Of a stretch of DNA of 64,000 nucleotides, positions 50,547 through 57,330 are shown one piece after another. The first letter of the stretch is position 1, and every line of letters begins with the position of its first letter. The translations under genes and the position numbers were made by a program. The notes below the pieces were generated by a model. The model saw only the letters and a program-made list of their open reading frames with translations. It ran no database searches and was not told the DNA's origin. The stretch covers positions 1-64,000 of the forward strand of contig NZ_JAGEOJ010000032.1 in the NCBI RefSeq assembly GCF_017573505.1, written 5' to 3'. This DNA is from Actinomadura barringtoniae. Its GTDB lineage: Bacteria > Actinomycetota > Actinomycetes > Streptosporangiales > Streptosporangiaceae.

Positions 50547-51506
50547 CACCTCGCGCGGGTCCTTGTCGTCGCGGAGGCCCCGCCAGGACGGGAAGCGCAG
50601 CCGCCCGTCCCTGGTCTCCACCGCGTAGGCCACGTCCCCGACCAGCCGAGGCTCGACCCACTGGGCGTCGCGCGAGAACTCGCGGGGCACCTCCTCGTCG
50701 TACGGGCTGGTGTCGCGGCGCAGCGGCCACAGCAACCGGTAGAGCTCGTCCAGGGCGCGGTCGGTGAAGCCCGTTCCGACGTGCCCGATGAAGACGAGCC
50801 GGCCCTTGGGGTCGTACTCGCCGAGCAACAGCGAGCCGACGCCGCCCTCGCGGCGGCCCTTGCCGGGTTTCCAGCCGCAGATGACGACTTCCCGGGTGAG
50901 GAAGTTCTTCACCTTGCGCCAGAAGTCGACGCGGCGGCCCGGGCGGTAGGGGGAGTCGAGCCGTTTGGCCATGAGGCCTTCAAGCTCCTGCTCCCTGGTG
51001 AACTCGACGAGTTCGGCCACCTGCTCGGCGTCCCCCGCGTGCAGATACGGCGGCACCTCGACCGGACCGGACGCGGCCAGTTCCAGGTCGTTGAGGAGTG
51101 CCCGCCGGTCCGCGTACGGGATATCGAACAGAAGGTGTCCATCTAGGAAAAGCAGGTCGAAAACGACGAATCGAACCGGGACCTCCCGGATCAACCGCTG
51201 ATCGGGATGCTGGACGTGCATGCGCCGCTGCAGGCGCTCGAAGCTCGGGCGCCCGTCCTCGAACGCCACCACCTCGCCGTCCAGGATCACATCGTGATGG
51301 GGCAGCAGATCGGCGAGGCCGGACAGCTCTGGGTAGCGTCCGGCCAGGTCGTTGGTGCGGCGCCCGCTTGCCCGCACCCCGTCGGAGGAGACATAGGCGA
51401 TGACGCGGACGCCGTCCCACTTGAGCTCCAGGCCCCAGCGTTCGGAGTCAGGGGGGAGGTCCCCGGAGTCGGCCATCATCGGCTCGACCGGCCACGGCAT
51501 GGTCAT
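50532..51506 (-). CDS. ATP-dependent DNA ligase (NHEJ)
   Basis: The 324-residue protein has the nucleotidyltransferase motif ELKWDGVR with the AMP-accepting lysine, DGEVVAF, FVVFDLLFLDG, EGLMAKRLDSPYRPGRR and WRKVKNF, then an OB-fold domain (GVGSLLLGEYDPKGRLVFIG, VEPRLVGDVAYAVE). This is the LigD ligase-domain/LigC class. It is divergent from ku across 113 bases and upstream of the polymerase gene, forming a complete NHEJ unit. Confidence 0.94.
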   Translation of the reverse strand: MTMPWPVEPMMADSGDLPPDSERWGLELKWDGVRVIAYVSSDGVRASGRRTNDLAGRYPELSGLADLLPHHDVILDGEVVAFEDGRPSFERLQRRMHVQHPDQRLIREVPVRFVVFDLLFLDGHLLFDIPYADRRALLNDLELAASGPVEVPPYLHAGDAEQVAELVEFTREQELEGLMAKRLDSPYRPGRRVDFWRKVKNFLTREVVICGWKPGKGRREGGVGSLLLGEYDPKGRLVFIGHVGTGFTDRALDELYRLLWPLRRDTSPYDEEVPREFSRDAQWVEPRLVGDVAYAVETRDGRLRFPSWRGLRDDKDPREVTGDA

Positions 51507-51619
51507 AGACGCGTCATACCCTGACCCCGCTCCAAGGAAAAGGATCTACGGCCTGATCTGGCACAAATCGAACGAGATGGCGATGCTAAGGGGAAGATGC
51601 CTCTGGGTAGGGATAGATC

Positions 51620-52498
51620 ATGCGAAGTATCTGGAAGGGCGCGATCTCCTTCGGGCTGGTCACGATACCGGTGAAGGTCTATTCGGCGACCGAGCAGCGG
51701 GACGTCTCCTTTCACCAGGTGCACCGCAAGGACGCGGGACGGATCAAGTACAAGCGGGTCTGCACGGTCGACGGCGAAGAGGTGCCGTACTCCGACATCG
51801 CCAAGGGCTATGAGCTGCCCGGCGGCGAGATCGTGGTGCTGACCGACGAGGACTTCGCCGACCTGCCGCTGTCGACCAGCCGGCGGATCGACGTGCTGGA
51901 GTTCGTCGAGGACGACCAGGTCGACCCGATCTACTTCGCCAAGTCCTACTACCTGGAGCCCGACGGGACCGGTTCCAAGCCGTACGTGCTGCTGCGCGAG
52001 GCCCTGGAGCAGTCCGGCCAGGTCGCGATCGTGAAGGTGGCGCTGCGCCAGCGCGAGTCGCTGGCGACCCTGCGCGTACGGAACGGGATCTTCGTTCTGG
52101 AGACCATGCTGTGGCCGGACGAGATCCGCGAGCCGGACTTCCCCTTTCTCGAAGAGGACATCGAGATCCGCAAGCAGGAGCTCGCCATGGCCACCTCGCT
52201 GATCGAGTCCATGGAGGGCGAGTTCGACCCGTCCCAGTACAAGGACGCCTACCGCGAGGCTCTCCAGGCCGTGATCGACGCCAAGATCGAGGGCAAGGAG
52301 GTCGCCAAGCCCGAGGCCGAGGAGGGCGAGGAGCCCGCCGCCGACCTGCTCAGCGCGCTGCGCGCCAGCGTCGAGGCCGCCAAGAAGAGCCGCGGCGAGA
52401 AGAAGCCCGCCGCCAAGAAGACCGCCGCGAAGAAGGCGCCCGCCAAGACCGCGGCCAAGAAGACGGCCGCCAAGCCCCGCACCCGCAAGTCCGCCTGA
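51620..52498 (+). CDS. ku: Ku homodimer protein (NHEJ)
   Basis: The 292-residue protein has the bacterial Ku core: SIWKGAISFGLVTIPVKVYS, FHQVHRKDAGRIKYKRVCTV, DVLEFVEDDQVDPIYFAKSY and LVLETMLWPDEI-type strands, then a Lys/Ala-rich tail (KKPAAKKTAAKKAPAKTAAK) like those that aid DNA binding in actinobacterial Ku. It binds broken DNA ends and recruits LigD functions. The ATG at 51620 follows a GGGTAGGGAT leader. A strong terminator follows. Confidence 0.95.
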   Translation: MRSIWKGAISFGLVTIPVKVYSATEQRDVSFHQVHRKDAGRIKYKRVCTVDGEEVPYSDIAKGYELPGGEIVVLTDEDFADLPLSTSRRIDVLEFVEDDQVDPIYFAKSYYLEPDGTGSKPYVLLREALEQSGQVAIVKVALRQRESLATLRVRNGIFVLETMLWPDEIREPDFPFLEEDIEIRKQELAMATSLIESMEGEFDPSQYKDAYREALQAVIDAKIEGKEVAKPEAEEGEEPAADLLSALRASVEAAKKSRGEKKPAAKKTAAKKAPAKTAAKKTAAKPRTRKSA

Positions 52499-52507
52499 CC
52501 CACTTCA

Positions 52508-52570
52508 CGCCGATCTTGCTCTGAGCGCCCTTACGGGCCGGTGGAAAGGGCGCTCAGAGCAAGATCGGCG
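52508..52570. terminator. 25-bp perfect inverted repeat between ku and SGNH gene
   Basis: The arms at 52508-52532 and 52546-52570 are perfect complements over 25 bases with a 13-base loop; the arm begins CGCCGATCTTGCTCTGAGCG. It lies exactly between the convergent stops (52498 and 52574) and should stop transcription both ways. It is much longer than other terminators in the window. Confidence 0.75.
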
Positions 52571-52573
52571 CGG

Positions 52574-53341
52574 TTACGCGATCGGGGTGAGGGTGGGGCG
52601 TTTGGCGGTGACGGTGTCGCCCGACGAACGGCCGGTGAGGCGGCGGCCGATCCAGGGGGCGAAGTAGCCGCGCGCCCAGCGGGCGTTCCACAGCCTGCGT
52701 GCGCCCCGGCTGAGCTCGGGCAGCGGCTCCAGCTCCGGCTCGTGCCAGTCGTCGGCGGGCACGCCGAGCGCCTCCAGCATGGCCAGCGACACGCGCCGGT
52801 GGCCCTCCGGCCCCATGTGCAGGCGGTCGGGCAGCCACAGCCTGAAGTCGCGGAGCACCTCCATCTGCCACTGCTCGACCACGTACGCGCCGTGCTTGGC
52901 CGCGATGAGCCGCAGATGGTCGTTGAACACCTGGAGGCGGCCCCGGGTCAGCCGGATCACCGGCACCAGGACCGGGTCGGCGGAGGTGAACAGGACCACG
53001 TCCGCCCCGGCGGCGCGCATCCGCGCCACGGCCTCGTCCAGGCGGCCGGCCAGCCCGTCCACGTCCGCGCCCGGGCGCAGCATGTCGTTGCCGCCGCCCG
53101 ACATCGACACCAGGTCGGGCCGCATGTCGAGCGCGGCGGGCAGCTGGTCGTCGATGATCGGGTCGAGCAGGCGCCCGCGGATCGCCAGGTTGGCGTAGGA
53201 GAAGCCGTCCGAGCGGGCGGCGAGCGCCTCGGCCGTACGGTCCGCCCAGCCGCGCCAGCCGCCGTCCGGGTACGGGTCGCCGAGACCCTCCGAGAACGAG
53301 TCGCCGATTGCCACGTATCGCTTCCACGCCATGGTGACCAT
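52574..53341 (-). CDS. SGNH/GDSL hydrolase
   Basis: The 255-residue protein has the four SGNH blocks: AIGDSFSEG (Ser), an ANLAIRG glycine block, SGGGNDM (Asn) and DRLHMGPEGHRR (Asp and His). It would hydrolyse an ester or acetyl group, likely in the cytoplasm because no signal peptide is seen. ATG 53341 has a CAGGT eight bases upstream and is preferred to ATG 53332. Confidence 0.92.
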   Translation of the reverse strand: MVTMAWKRYVAIGDSFSEGLGDPYPDGGWRGWADRTAEALAARSDGFSYANLAIRGRLLDPIIDDQLPAALDMRPDLVSMSGGGNDMLRPGADVDGLAGRLDEAVARMRAAGADVVLFTSADPVLVPVIRLTRGRLQVFNDHLRLIAAKHGAYVVEQWQMEVLRDFRLWLPDRLHMGPEGHRRVSLAMLEALGVPADDWHEPELEPLPELSRGARRLWNARWARGYFAPWIGRRLTGRSSGDTVTAKRPTLTPIA

Positions 53342-53448
53342 GCTAATGACCTGCCGGAACGCGGAGGCCAAGCGGGAGTGTGATCAAGACAACGGGAGCG
53401 GCGAAAGGGAGCGGGCAGGGGAGCGAGCGAAGGGAAGCAGGCGGGCGG

Positions 53449-54063
53449 TCAGGCGGCGGGCGTTCCGGGCTCGGGGAGCAGGGCTCTGACGGTCTTGCCG
53501 TGGCCGTGCGGCGCGATGCTGACGTTGGCGAAGCCGTTCACCACCGTCATTCCGAAACCGCCGTCGTCGCCCGGCGCACGCTGCAACGGGGGCTCGGGGG
53601 AGGCGTCGGTGACCTCGATCAGCAACTCGGGCTCCGCGCCGTACTCCGGGGTGACCAGGGCGAGCGTCAAGGTGATGGGCGGGGCGCCGTGGTTGACCGC
53701 GTTGGTCACCAGCTCCGACGTCACCGTGAGCGCGTCGTCCCGCCAGCGCTCCAGCTTCCACATGTCCAAGGCGTCGGCCACCGCGCGGCGGCCCGCCCGT
53801 ACCGGCCAGGAGTTCTCGTCCAGCCGCCACGACACGCGCGGGGCCGCAGGCGCCGGAACGGGCCGGCCCAGCGCCTTCGCGACCAGGGCGGCGAGGTCGT
53901 CCAGCGTGGGCGACTGGATCAGGCGCAACGCCGGAAGGTCGCGCGGCGGCAGGGCCGACCAGAGGCCGGTCGAGCGGCCGCGCCAGAACGTCCAGTGCGG
54001 AAAGAGCCCGGTCAGCTCGTCAAGGGTCACCGATTGCTCGCGGATGGCCGGTCGCTCGGGCAT
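53449..54063 (-). CDS. HATPase_c anti-sigma-like ATP-binding protein
   Basis: The 204-residue protein has a Bergerat-fold ATPase in its second half: ALTVTSELVTNAVNHGAPPI (N-box), LLIEVTDASPEPP (G1) and DDGGFGMTVVNGFANV (G2). This is the RsbW/SpoIIAB-like regulatory kinase type frequent in Streptomyces and relatives. With the DUF397 and HTH genes upstream it forms the trio seen at whiJ/abaA-like developmental loci. ATG 54063 opens the conserved reading. Confidence 0.87.
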   Translation of the reverse strand: MPERPAIREQSVTLDELTGLFPHWTFWRGRSTGLWSALPPRDLPALRLIQSPTLDDLAALVAKALGRPVPAPAAPRVSWRLDENSWPVRAGRRAVADALDMWKLERWRDDALTVTSELVTNAVNHGAPPITLTLALVTPEYGAEPELLIEVTDASPEPPLQRAPGDDGGFGMTVVNGFANVSIAPHGHGKTVRALLPEPGTPAA

Positions 54064-54230
54064 GGACCATTCCTTTCGTCAGAGGTCCGGCCGCGGCGGC
54101 GCGGGTCCTCCGCACCGCGCCGCCGCGGGGCTCGTGCGGCCGCCCGCCCGTACGCGGGCGGCCGTGATGCGCCCGAGTGGGAGGGCACGGGCATCTGGCG
54201 CTGAGAAACTGGTCACGATCACAGGGGCTG

Positions 54231-54261
54231 GTGCCGATTCAGGTTCAGTTCGAATCGGCAC
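54231..54261. promoter_or_regulatory. 10-bp dyad upstream of the HATPase gene
   Basis: GTGCCGATTC (54231-54240) and GAATCGGCAC (54252-54261) are perfect complements with an 11-base spacer. It is about 170-200 bases upstream of the HATPase start and shares a 14-base core with the dyad at 49496-49524. A binding site for a dimeric regulator is possible. Confidence 0.4.
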
Positions 54262-54365
54262 ACAGTGCAGCCCTGGAAATTGCGCTTAGTCTCTCCCGCG
54301 CGGTGCTAGATCACAAGGACTTTCCGTGACTTGACGCTTACTCTGACGACATCGGAGTGTAAAGA

Positions 54366-54398
54366 GGGCCGGGACCGTCCGATCGGCGGCCCCGGCCC
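54366..54398 (-). terminator. terminator of the HTH/DUF397 operon
   Basis: GGGCCGGG (54366-54373) and CCCGGCCC (54391-54398) with inner CCG/CGG pairing; on the minus strand it is followed by TCTTTAC. It lies 25 bases after the DUF397 stop. Confidence 0.75.
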
Positions 54399-54422
54399 GC
54401 TTTCAGGCCATCGAGTCGTTCG

Positions 54423-54623
54423 TCAGCGGCGGTCGTACGCCCCCTTCCGAGCGTCGCCCAGGAAGGCGGCCCACTCGGACGTGCTGAACTCCAGGTACGG
54501 ACCGACCCGGTCCTTGGAATCGCGGACGGCGATGCCGTCCCCCGCGCCTGCCACCTCCACGCAGTTGCCGCTGCCGTCGCTGTGCCGCGACGTGCGCCAT
54601 GCCGTGAACCTCTCGGAGATCAT
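54423..54623 (-). CDS. DUF397 protein
   Basis: The 66-residue protein has the DUF397 pattern (WRTSRHSDGSGNCVEVAGAG, GIAVRDSKDRVGPYLEFSTS, EWAAFLGDARKGAYD). These small proteins pair with DUF5753-type HTH proteins in actinobacterial WhiJ-like systems and are thought to act with them, in part as antitoxin-like partners. Its ATG overlaps the HTH gene stop by 4 bases (54620-54623). Confidence 0.93.
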   Translation of the reverse strand: MISERFTAWRTSRHSDGSGNCVEVAGAGDGIAVRDSKDRVGPYLEFSTSEWAAFLGDARKGAYDRR

Positions 54624-55498
54624 GGTTCCTCCGTGTCGTCGGGCAGCTCTTTGGCCGCCTTGGCGAGCAGTGCGGCGCTGTCCTCCTCTGACAAGGCAGC
54701 GTCGCGCAGCCGCCGGTACTGGTCTTCGTAGGGCATCACCTGGTCCGGCTCGGTCAGTACGAGGTCCGGATCCACGGTCTCGATCGCGACGACCGTCGGG
54801 TCGCCCGGATCGGCGTAGGTGTAGATGGAAAAGGAGGCTCCGGGCACGGCGTACCCGGAGAACGGCGCGGCTATCGGCAGGACCCTGATGGAGATCCTTG
54901 GCGCTTCGGTCGCCCGTTCGGCCAGGTGAAGCAGCTGGGAACGGGTGACCACGGCCGGCGCCCCTGGGCGCCGTACCGCGAGCTCATCGATGATCACTTC
55001 ATAACTGGGGCCGCCGGGCCGGCGCAGCATCCGCTGCCTCCCGGCCCGCCCGGCGACGATCCCCGCGATGTCCAGCCGGCCCGGGCGCAGCGTCAGGAGC
55101 GCCGTGACCGCGGCCTTGGTGTACTCGGGGGTCTGCAGCAGTCCGGGCAGGTAGGCCTGCTGGTACTCGCAGATCGTGACCGCTCCCGCCTCGAGGTTGG
55201 CGTAGAGCGCCTGCCGCTCGCCCATCGACTTCAGATCCGACTCCCACCAGCCCTTGGCCGCGGCCTCCTGCGCGATGGTGACGATCTGAGTCCAGCGATC
55301 CCCGTCGACCTCGAGCACGTCGAGGATCTTGATGATGTCGTTCTGGTCGGGGGCGATGTGCCCGTTCTCCAGCCGGCTGAGCTTGGTCCGCGCCTCCCCG
55401 ATCCGGCGGGCGAGCTGCTCGTGGGTGAGCCCGGCCTCCTCGCGCAGCGCGCGGAGCTCGGTGGCCAGACGGCGGCGGCGTACGTAAGGACTAATCAT
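54620..55498 (-). CDS. HTH regulator with DUF5753 domain (Scr1/WhiJ-like)
   Basis: The 292-residue protein has an N-terminal XRE helix-turn-helix (LRALREEAGLTHEQLARRIG, RTKLSRLENGHIAPDQNDI) and the DUF5753 domain (LEAGAVTICEYQQAYLPGLL, QTPEYTKAAVTALL, YEVIIDELAVRR, SGYAVPGASFSIYTYADPGD). Such proteins control development and antibiotic production in Streptomyces. ATG 55498 is used. It is coupled to DUF397. Confidence 0.93.
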   Translation of the reverse strand: MISPYVRRRRLATELRALREEAGLTHEQLARRIGEARTKLSRLENGHIAPDQNDIIKILDVLEVDGDRWTQIVTIAQEAAAKGWWESDLKSMGERQALYANLEAGAVTICEYQQAYLPGLLQTPEYTKAAVTALLTLRPGRLDIAGIVAGRAGRQRMLRRPGGPSYEVIIDELAVRRPGAPAVVTRSQLLHLAERATEAPRISIRVLPIAAPFSGYAVPGASFSIYTYADPGDPTVVAIETVDPDLVLTEPDQVMPYEDQYRRLRDAALSEEDSAALLAKAAKELPDDTEEP

Positions 55499-55735
55499 GC
55501 CGGTCTCCCGAACCAGGGCCGAGTGTGAACCGTGCAAGACCTGTGTGCGTGAGGAATCGTACGCCGTGCAACCGCGCTGCGTAACCGGAACCTGACAGAT
55601 TTCGCATCGTGGGACGACCGGTGGAGGCCACTACTCCGTACGGCGGCACGGGGCGAGGGTTCCCTACCGCTCGCCCGGCGCCGCGTACGACGAGTGACCT
55701 CCCGGCGTCCGCCAGGCAACGTCACCGTCGCCGCC

Positions 55736-55811
55736 CGAACCTGGCGTCGTCCCGGGGCCTCAGCGCCGCTGTCCGAACGTGGCGTCGTCCCGGGGGCTCA
55801 GCGCCGCTGCG
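55736..55811. repeat. 38-bp imperfect tandem duplication at a gene 3' end
   Basis: CGAACCTGGCGTCGTCCCGG and the following 18 bases (55736-55773) are repeated, with two or three changes, at 55774-55811. The TGA of the nucleotidyltransferase gene (55798-55800, minus) lies in the second copy, and a copy of the last codons with TGA is present in the first. Confidence 0.85.
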
Positions 55812-56547
55812 CGGGCTCGGCGTAGTGGGCGGCGCGGACGGCGTGGAGCCAGCGTTCGACCGTGTCCTCGTCCGGGCGCTCGGGCAGCGGCGTGCGGATC
55901 TCGTCGAAGCGCTGCTCGGCCGCCGCGAGGCGTTCGCGCGCCTCCTCGATGGCGCCGTCGGCGACGCGTTCGCCGAAGGCGCGCACGCCCTCGGGGTCGT
56001 CGAGCCGGATCGGCAGCCGGCCGGTGGCGTAGAGCTGCTCGCCCTGGGTCACCAGCCGCCACAGGTGGCGGGCGTGCTTGGCGGTCCGCTTGCGGGTGTC
56101 GGCGCTGAACGAGCCGTCGCCGCGGTTCTCCAGGCGCTTGAACTGGCTGACGGCGTAGCCGAGGTAGGCGTCGCGGACGCGGCCCGCGGACAGGAAAGCG
56201 GTGCGGATGGCGATGAGGTCGTCGCCCAGGGGCGTGCGGGTCTCGTACAGCTCGCCGGGCAGCCAGACCAGCTCGCTCGCGGTCGGGTTGCAGCTCATCG
56301 CGAGGTGCGCCCACTTGCCGGCCTCGTGGAACGTCACGTCCGGGTCGGTCGAGACCTTGCTGGCCTTCTTGCCGATCGGCGGGTGCAGGCCGTGGAACGC
56401 CACGGTGGGCGCGGCGTAGACGCCGAGCCGGTCGATGTCGGACTCGGGGGTGGCCAGGCCGTACGCGGTGGAGCCCACGATGCCCGCGAGCAGAACGTTG
56501 TCGACTTCCACATCCGCCTCCCGGGTGTCGAGGGTCTGGATCTCCAC
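55798..56547 (-). CDS. nucleotidyltransferase-superfamily protein
   Basis: The 249-residue protein has the polymerase-beta superfamily active site in AGIVGSTAYGLATPESDIDR (GS followed by DxD) and a helical second half (FLSAGRVRDAYLGYAVSQFK, RKRTAKHARHLWRLVTQGEQ). Similar stand-alone proteins of this type are often of unknown substrate. The start is ATG 56547. It is upstream of the WhiJ-like trio in the same direction, 299 bases away. Confidence 0.82.
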   Translation of the reverse strand: MEIQTLDTREADVEVDNVLLAGIVGSTAYGLATPESDIDRLGVYAAPTVAFHGLHPPIGKKASKVSTDPDVTFHEAGKWAHLAMSCNPTASELVWLPGELYETRTPLGDDLIAIRTAFLSAGRVRDAYLGYAVSQFKRLENRGDGSFSADTRKRTAKHARHLWRLVTQGEQLYATGRLPIRLDDPEGVRAFGERVADGAIEEARERLAAAEQRFDEIRTPLPERPDEDTVERWLHAVRAAHYAEPAQRR

Positions 56548-56581
56548 GGTGGCATGGCCTCTGGGTGGGGCGCGACCGGAT

Positions 56582-57256
56582 TTAGCCCTCGTCGCCCCGT
56601 TTGAAACGGGTCATGAACCACGACGCGAACGAGGCCGTCACGACGCCCAGCAGCCCCAGGCCACCGAACATGAGGCCGATGCCGATCGCCCTGCCGCGCG
56701 CCGTCACCGGGAACAGGTCGCCGTAGCCGGTCCCGGTCACGGTGACGCACGCCCACCAGACGGCGTCGCCGAAAGTGGCGATGTTCGAGCCGTGCGCGCC
56801 CCGTTCGACCGACAGGACGGCCAGGCTCGCGGTCAGGCCGAGCAGGACCGTCGCACTGCCCGCGTAGACCATGGCCCTGCCCTCAAGGCCGAGCCGTTGC
56901 CGACCGTGCAGGAAGGAGAACGTCCTCAGCGTTCGCACCAGCTTGAGTGGCCGCAGCAGCGGGAGGAGCAGCACCAGGACGTCCAGCAGGTTCTTGCGCG
57001 CGTACGCCCAGCTGTCGGGCGCCAGGTGCAGCCGGACGACGTAGTCCACGAGGAAGACCACCCAGGTGGCCAGGGTGACGAGCATCCACATCCAGCGCTC
57101 GCCGCGTCCCAGGCCGGGCTGCAGGATCGGCACCGCGTAGGCGGCCAGGAACAGCAAGGCTGCGACCAGCAGCGGCACCTCGGTCGTGCGCTCCCACCGC
57201 TCGATCGTCACGGGCACTCCGGGCATGAAAAGGAGTACGGGACGAGGGTTGTTCAC
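56582..57256 (-). CDS. voltage-gated-like potassium channel protein
   Basis: The 224-residue protein has six hydrophobic segments with a positively charged segment (LLRPLKLVRTLRTFSFL, about 98-114) and a pore with TVTGTGYGDLFP, then a final helix. The filter reads TGTGYGD in place of the usual TVGYGD. It would conduct potassium as a tetramer. GTG 57256 gives the longest form; ATG 57226 would start at MPGVPVTIERW, and a hairpin overlaps this region. Confidence 0.87.
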   Translation of the reverse strand: MNNPRPVLLFMPGVPVTIERWERTTEVPLLVAALLFLAAYAVPILQPGLGRGERWMWMLVTLATWVVFLVDYVVRLHLAPDSWAYARKNLLDVLVLLLPLLRPLKLVRTLRTFSFLHGRQRLGLEGRAMVYAGSATVLLGLTASLAVLSVERGAHGSNIATFGDAVWWACVTVTGTGYGDLFPVTARGRAIGIGLMFGGLGLLGVVTASFASWFMTRFKRGDEG

Positions 57257-57271
57257 CTCTCGTCCCGTACT
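57234..57271. other. 13-bp hairpin at the channel gene start
   Basis: AGTACGGGACGAG (57234-57246) and CTCGTCCCGTACT (57259-57271) pair perfectly with a 12-base loop that contains the GTG start (57254-57256). T-rich bases flank it on both strands. If translation starts at ATG 57226 the hairpin is in the leader and could be an attenuator; it may also end transcription from either side. Confidence 0.45.
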
Positions 57272-57330
57272 TTTCGTTCGGGGGAAACCTAACCCCCGAT
57301 GTCACTGATTGTGCCCGATCAGTTACAGAG

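Larger units (their letters stand above)
54064..54422. other. 359-base gap in the WhiJ-like locus
   Basis: No gene is visible. It contains the terminator of the HTH/DUF397 operon (54366-54398), an AT-richer patch (about 54275-54360) likely to hold the HATPase promoter, a 10-bp dyad (54231-54261), and an 11-bp GC hairpin (54137-54147 with 54154-54164). Confidence 0.6.

Noticed and set aside
54231..54261. tRNA-like TTCGAATC sequence as a tRNA gene or attachment site
   Set aside because: No matching T-stem, anticodon arm or acceptor stem can be folded; the dyad explains the sequence better.
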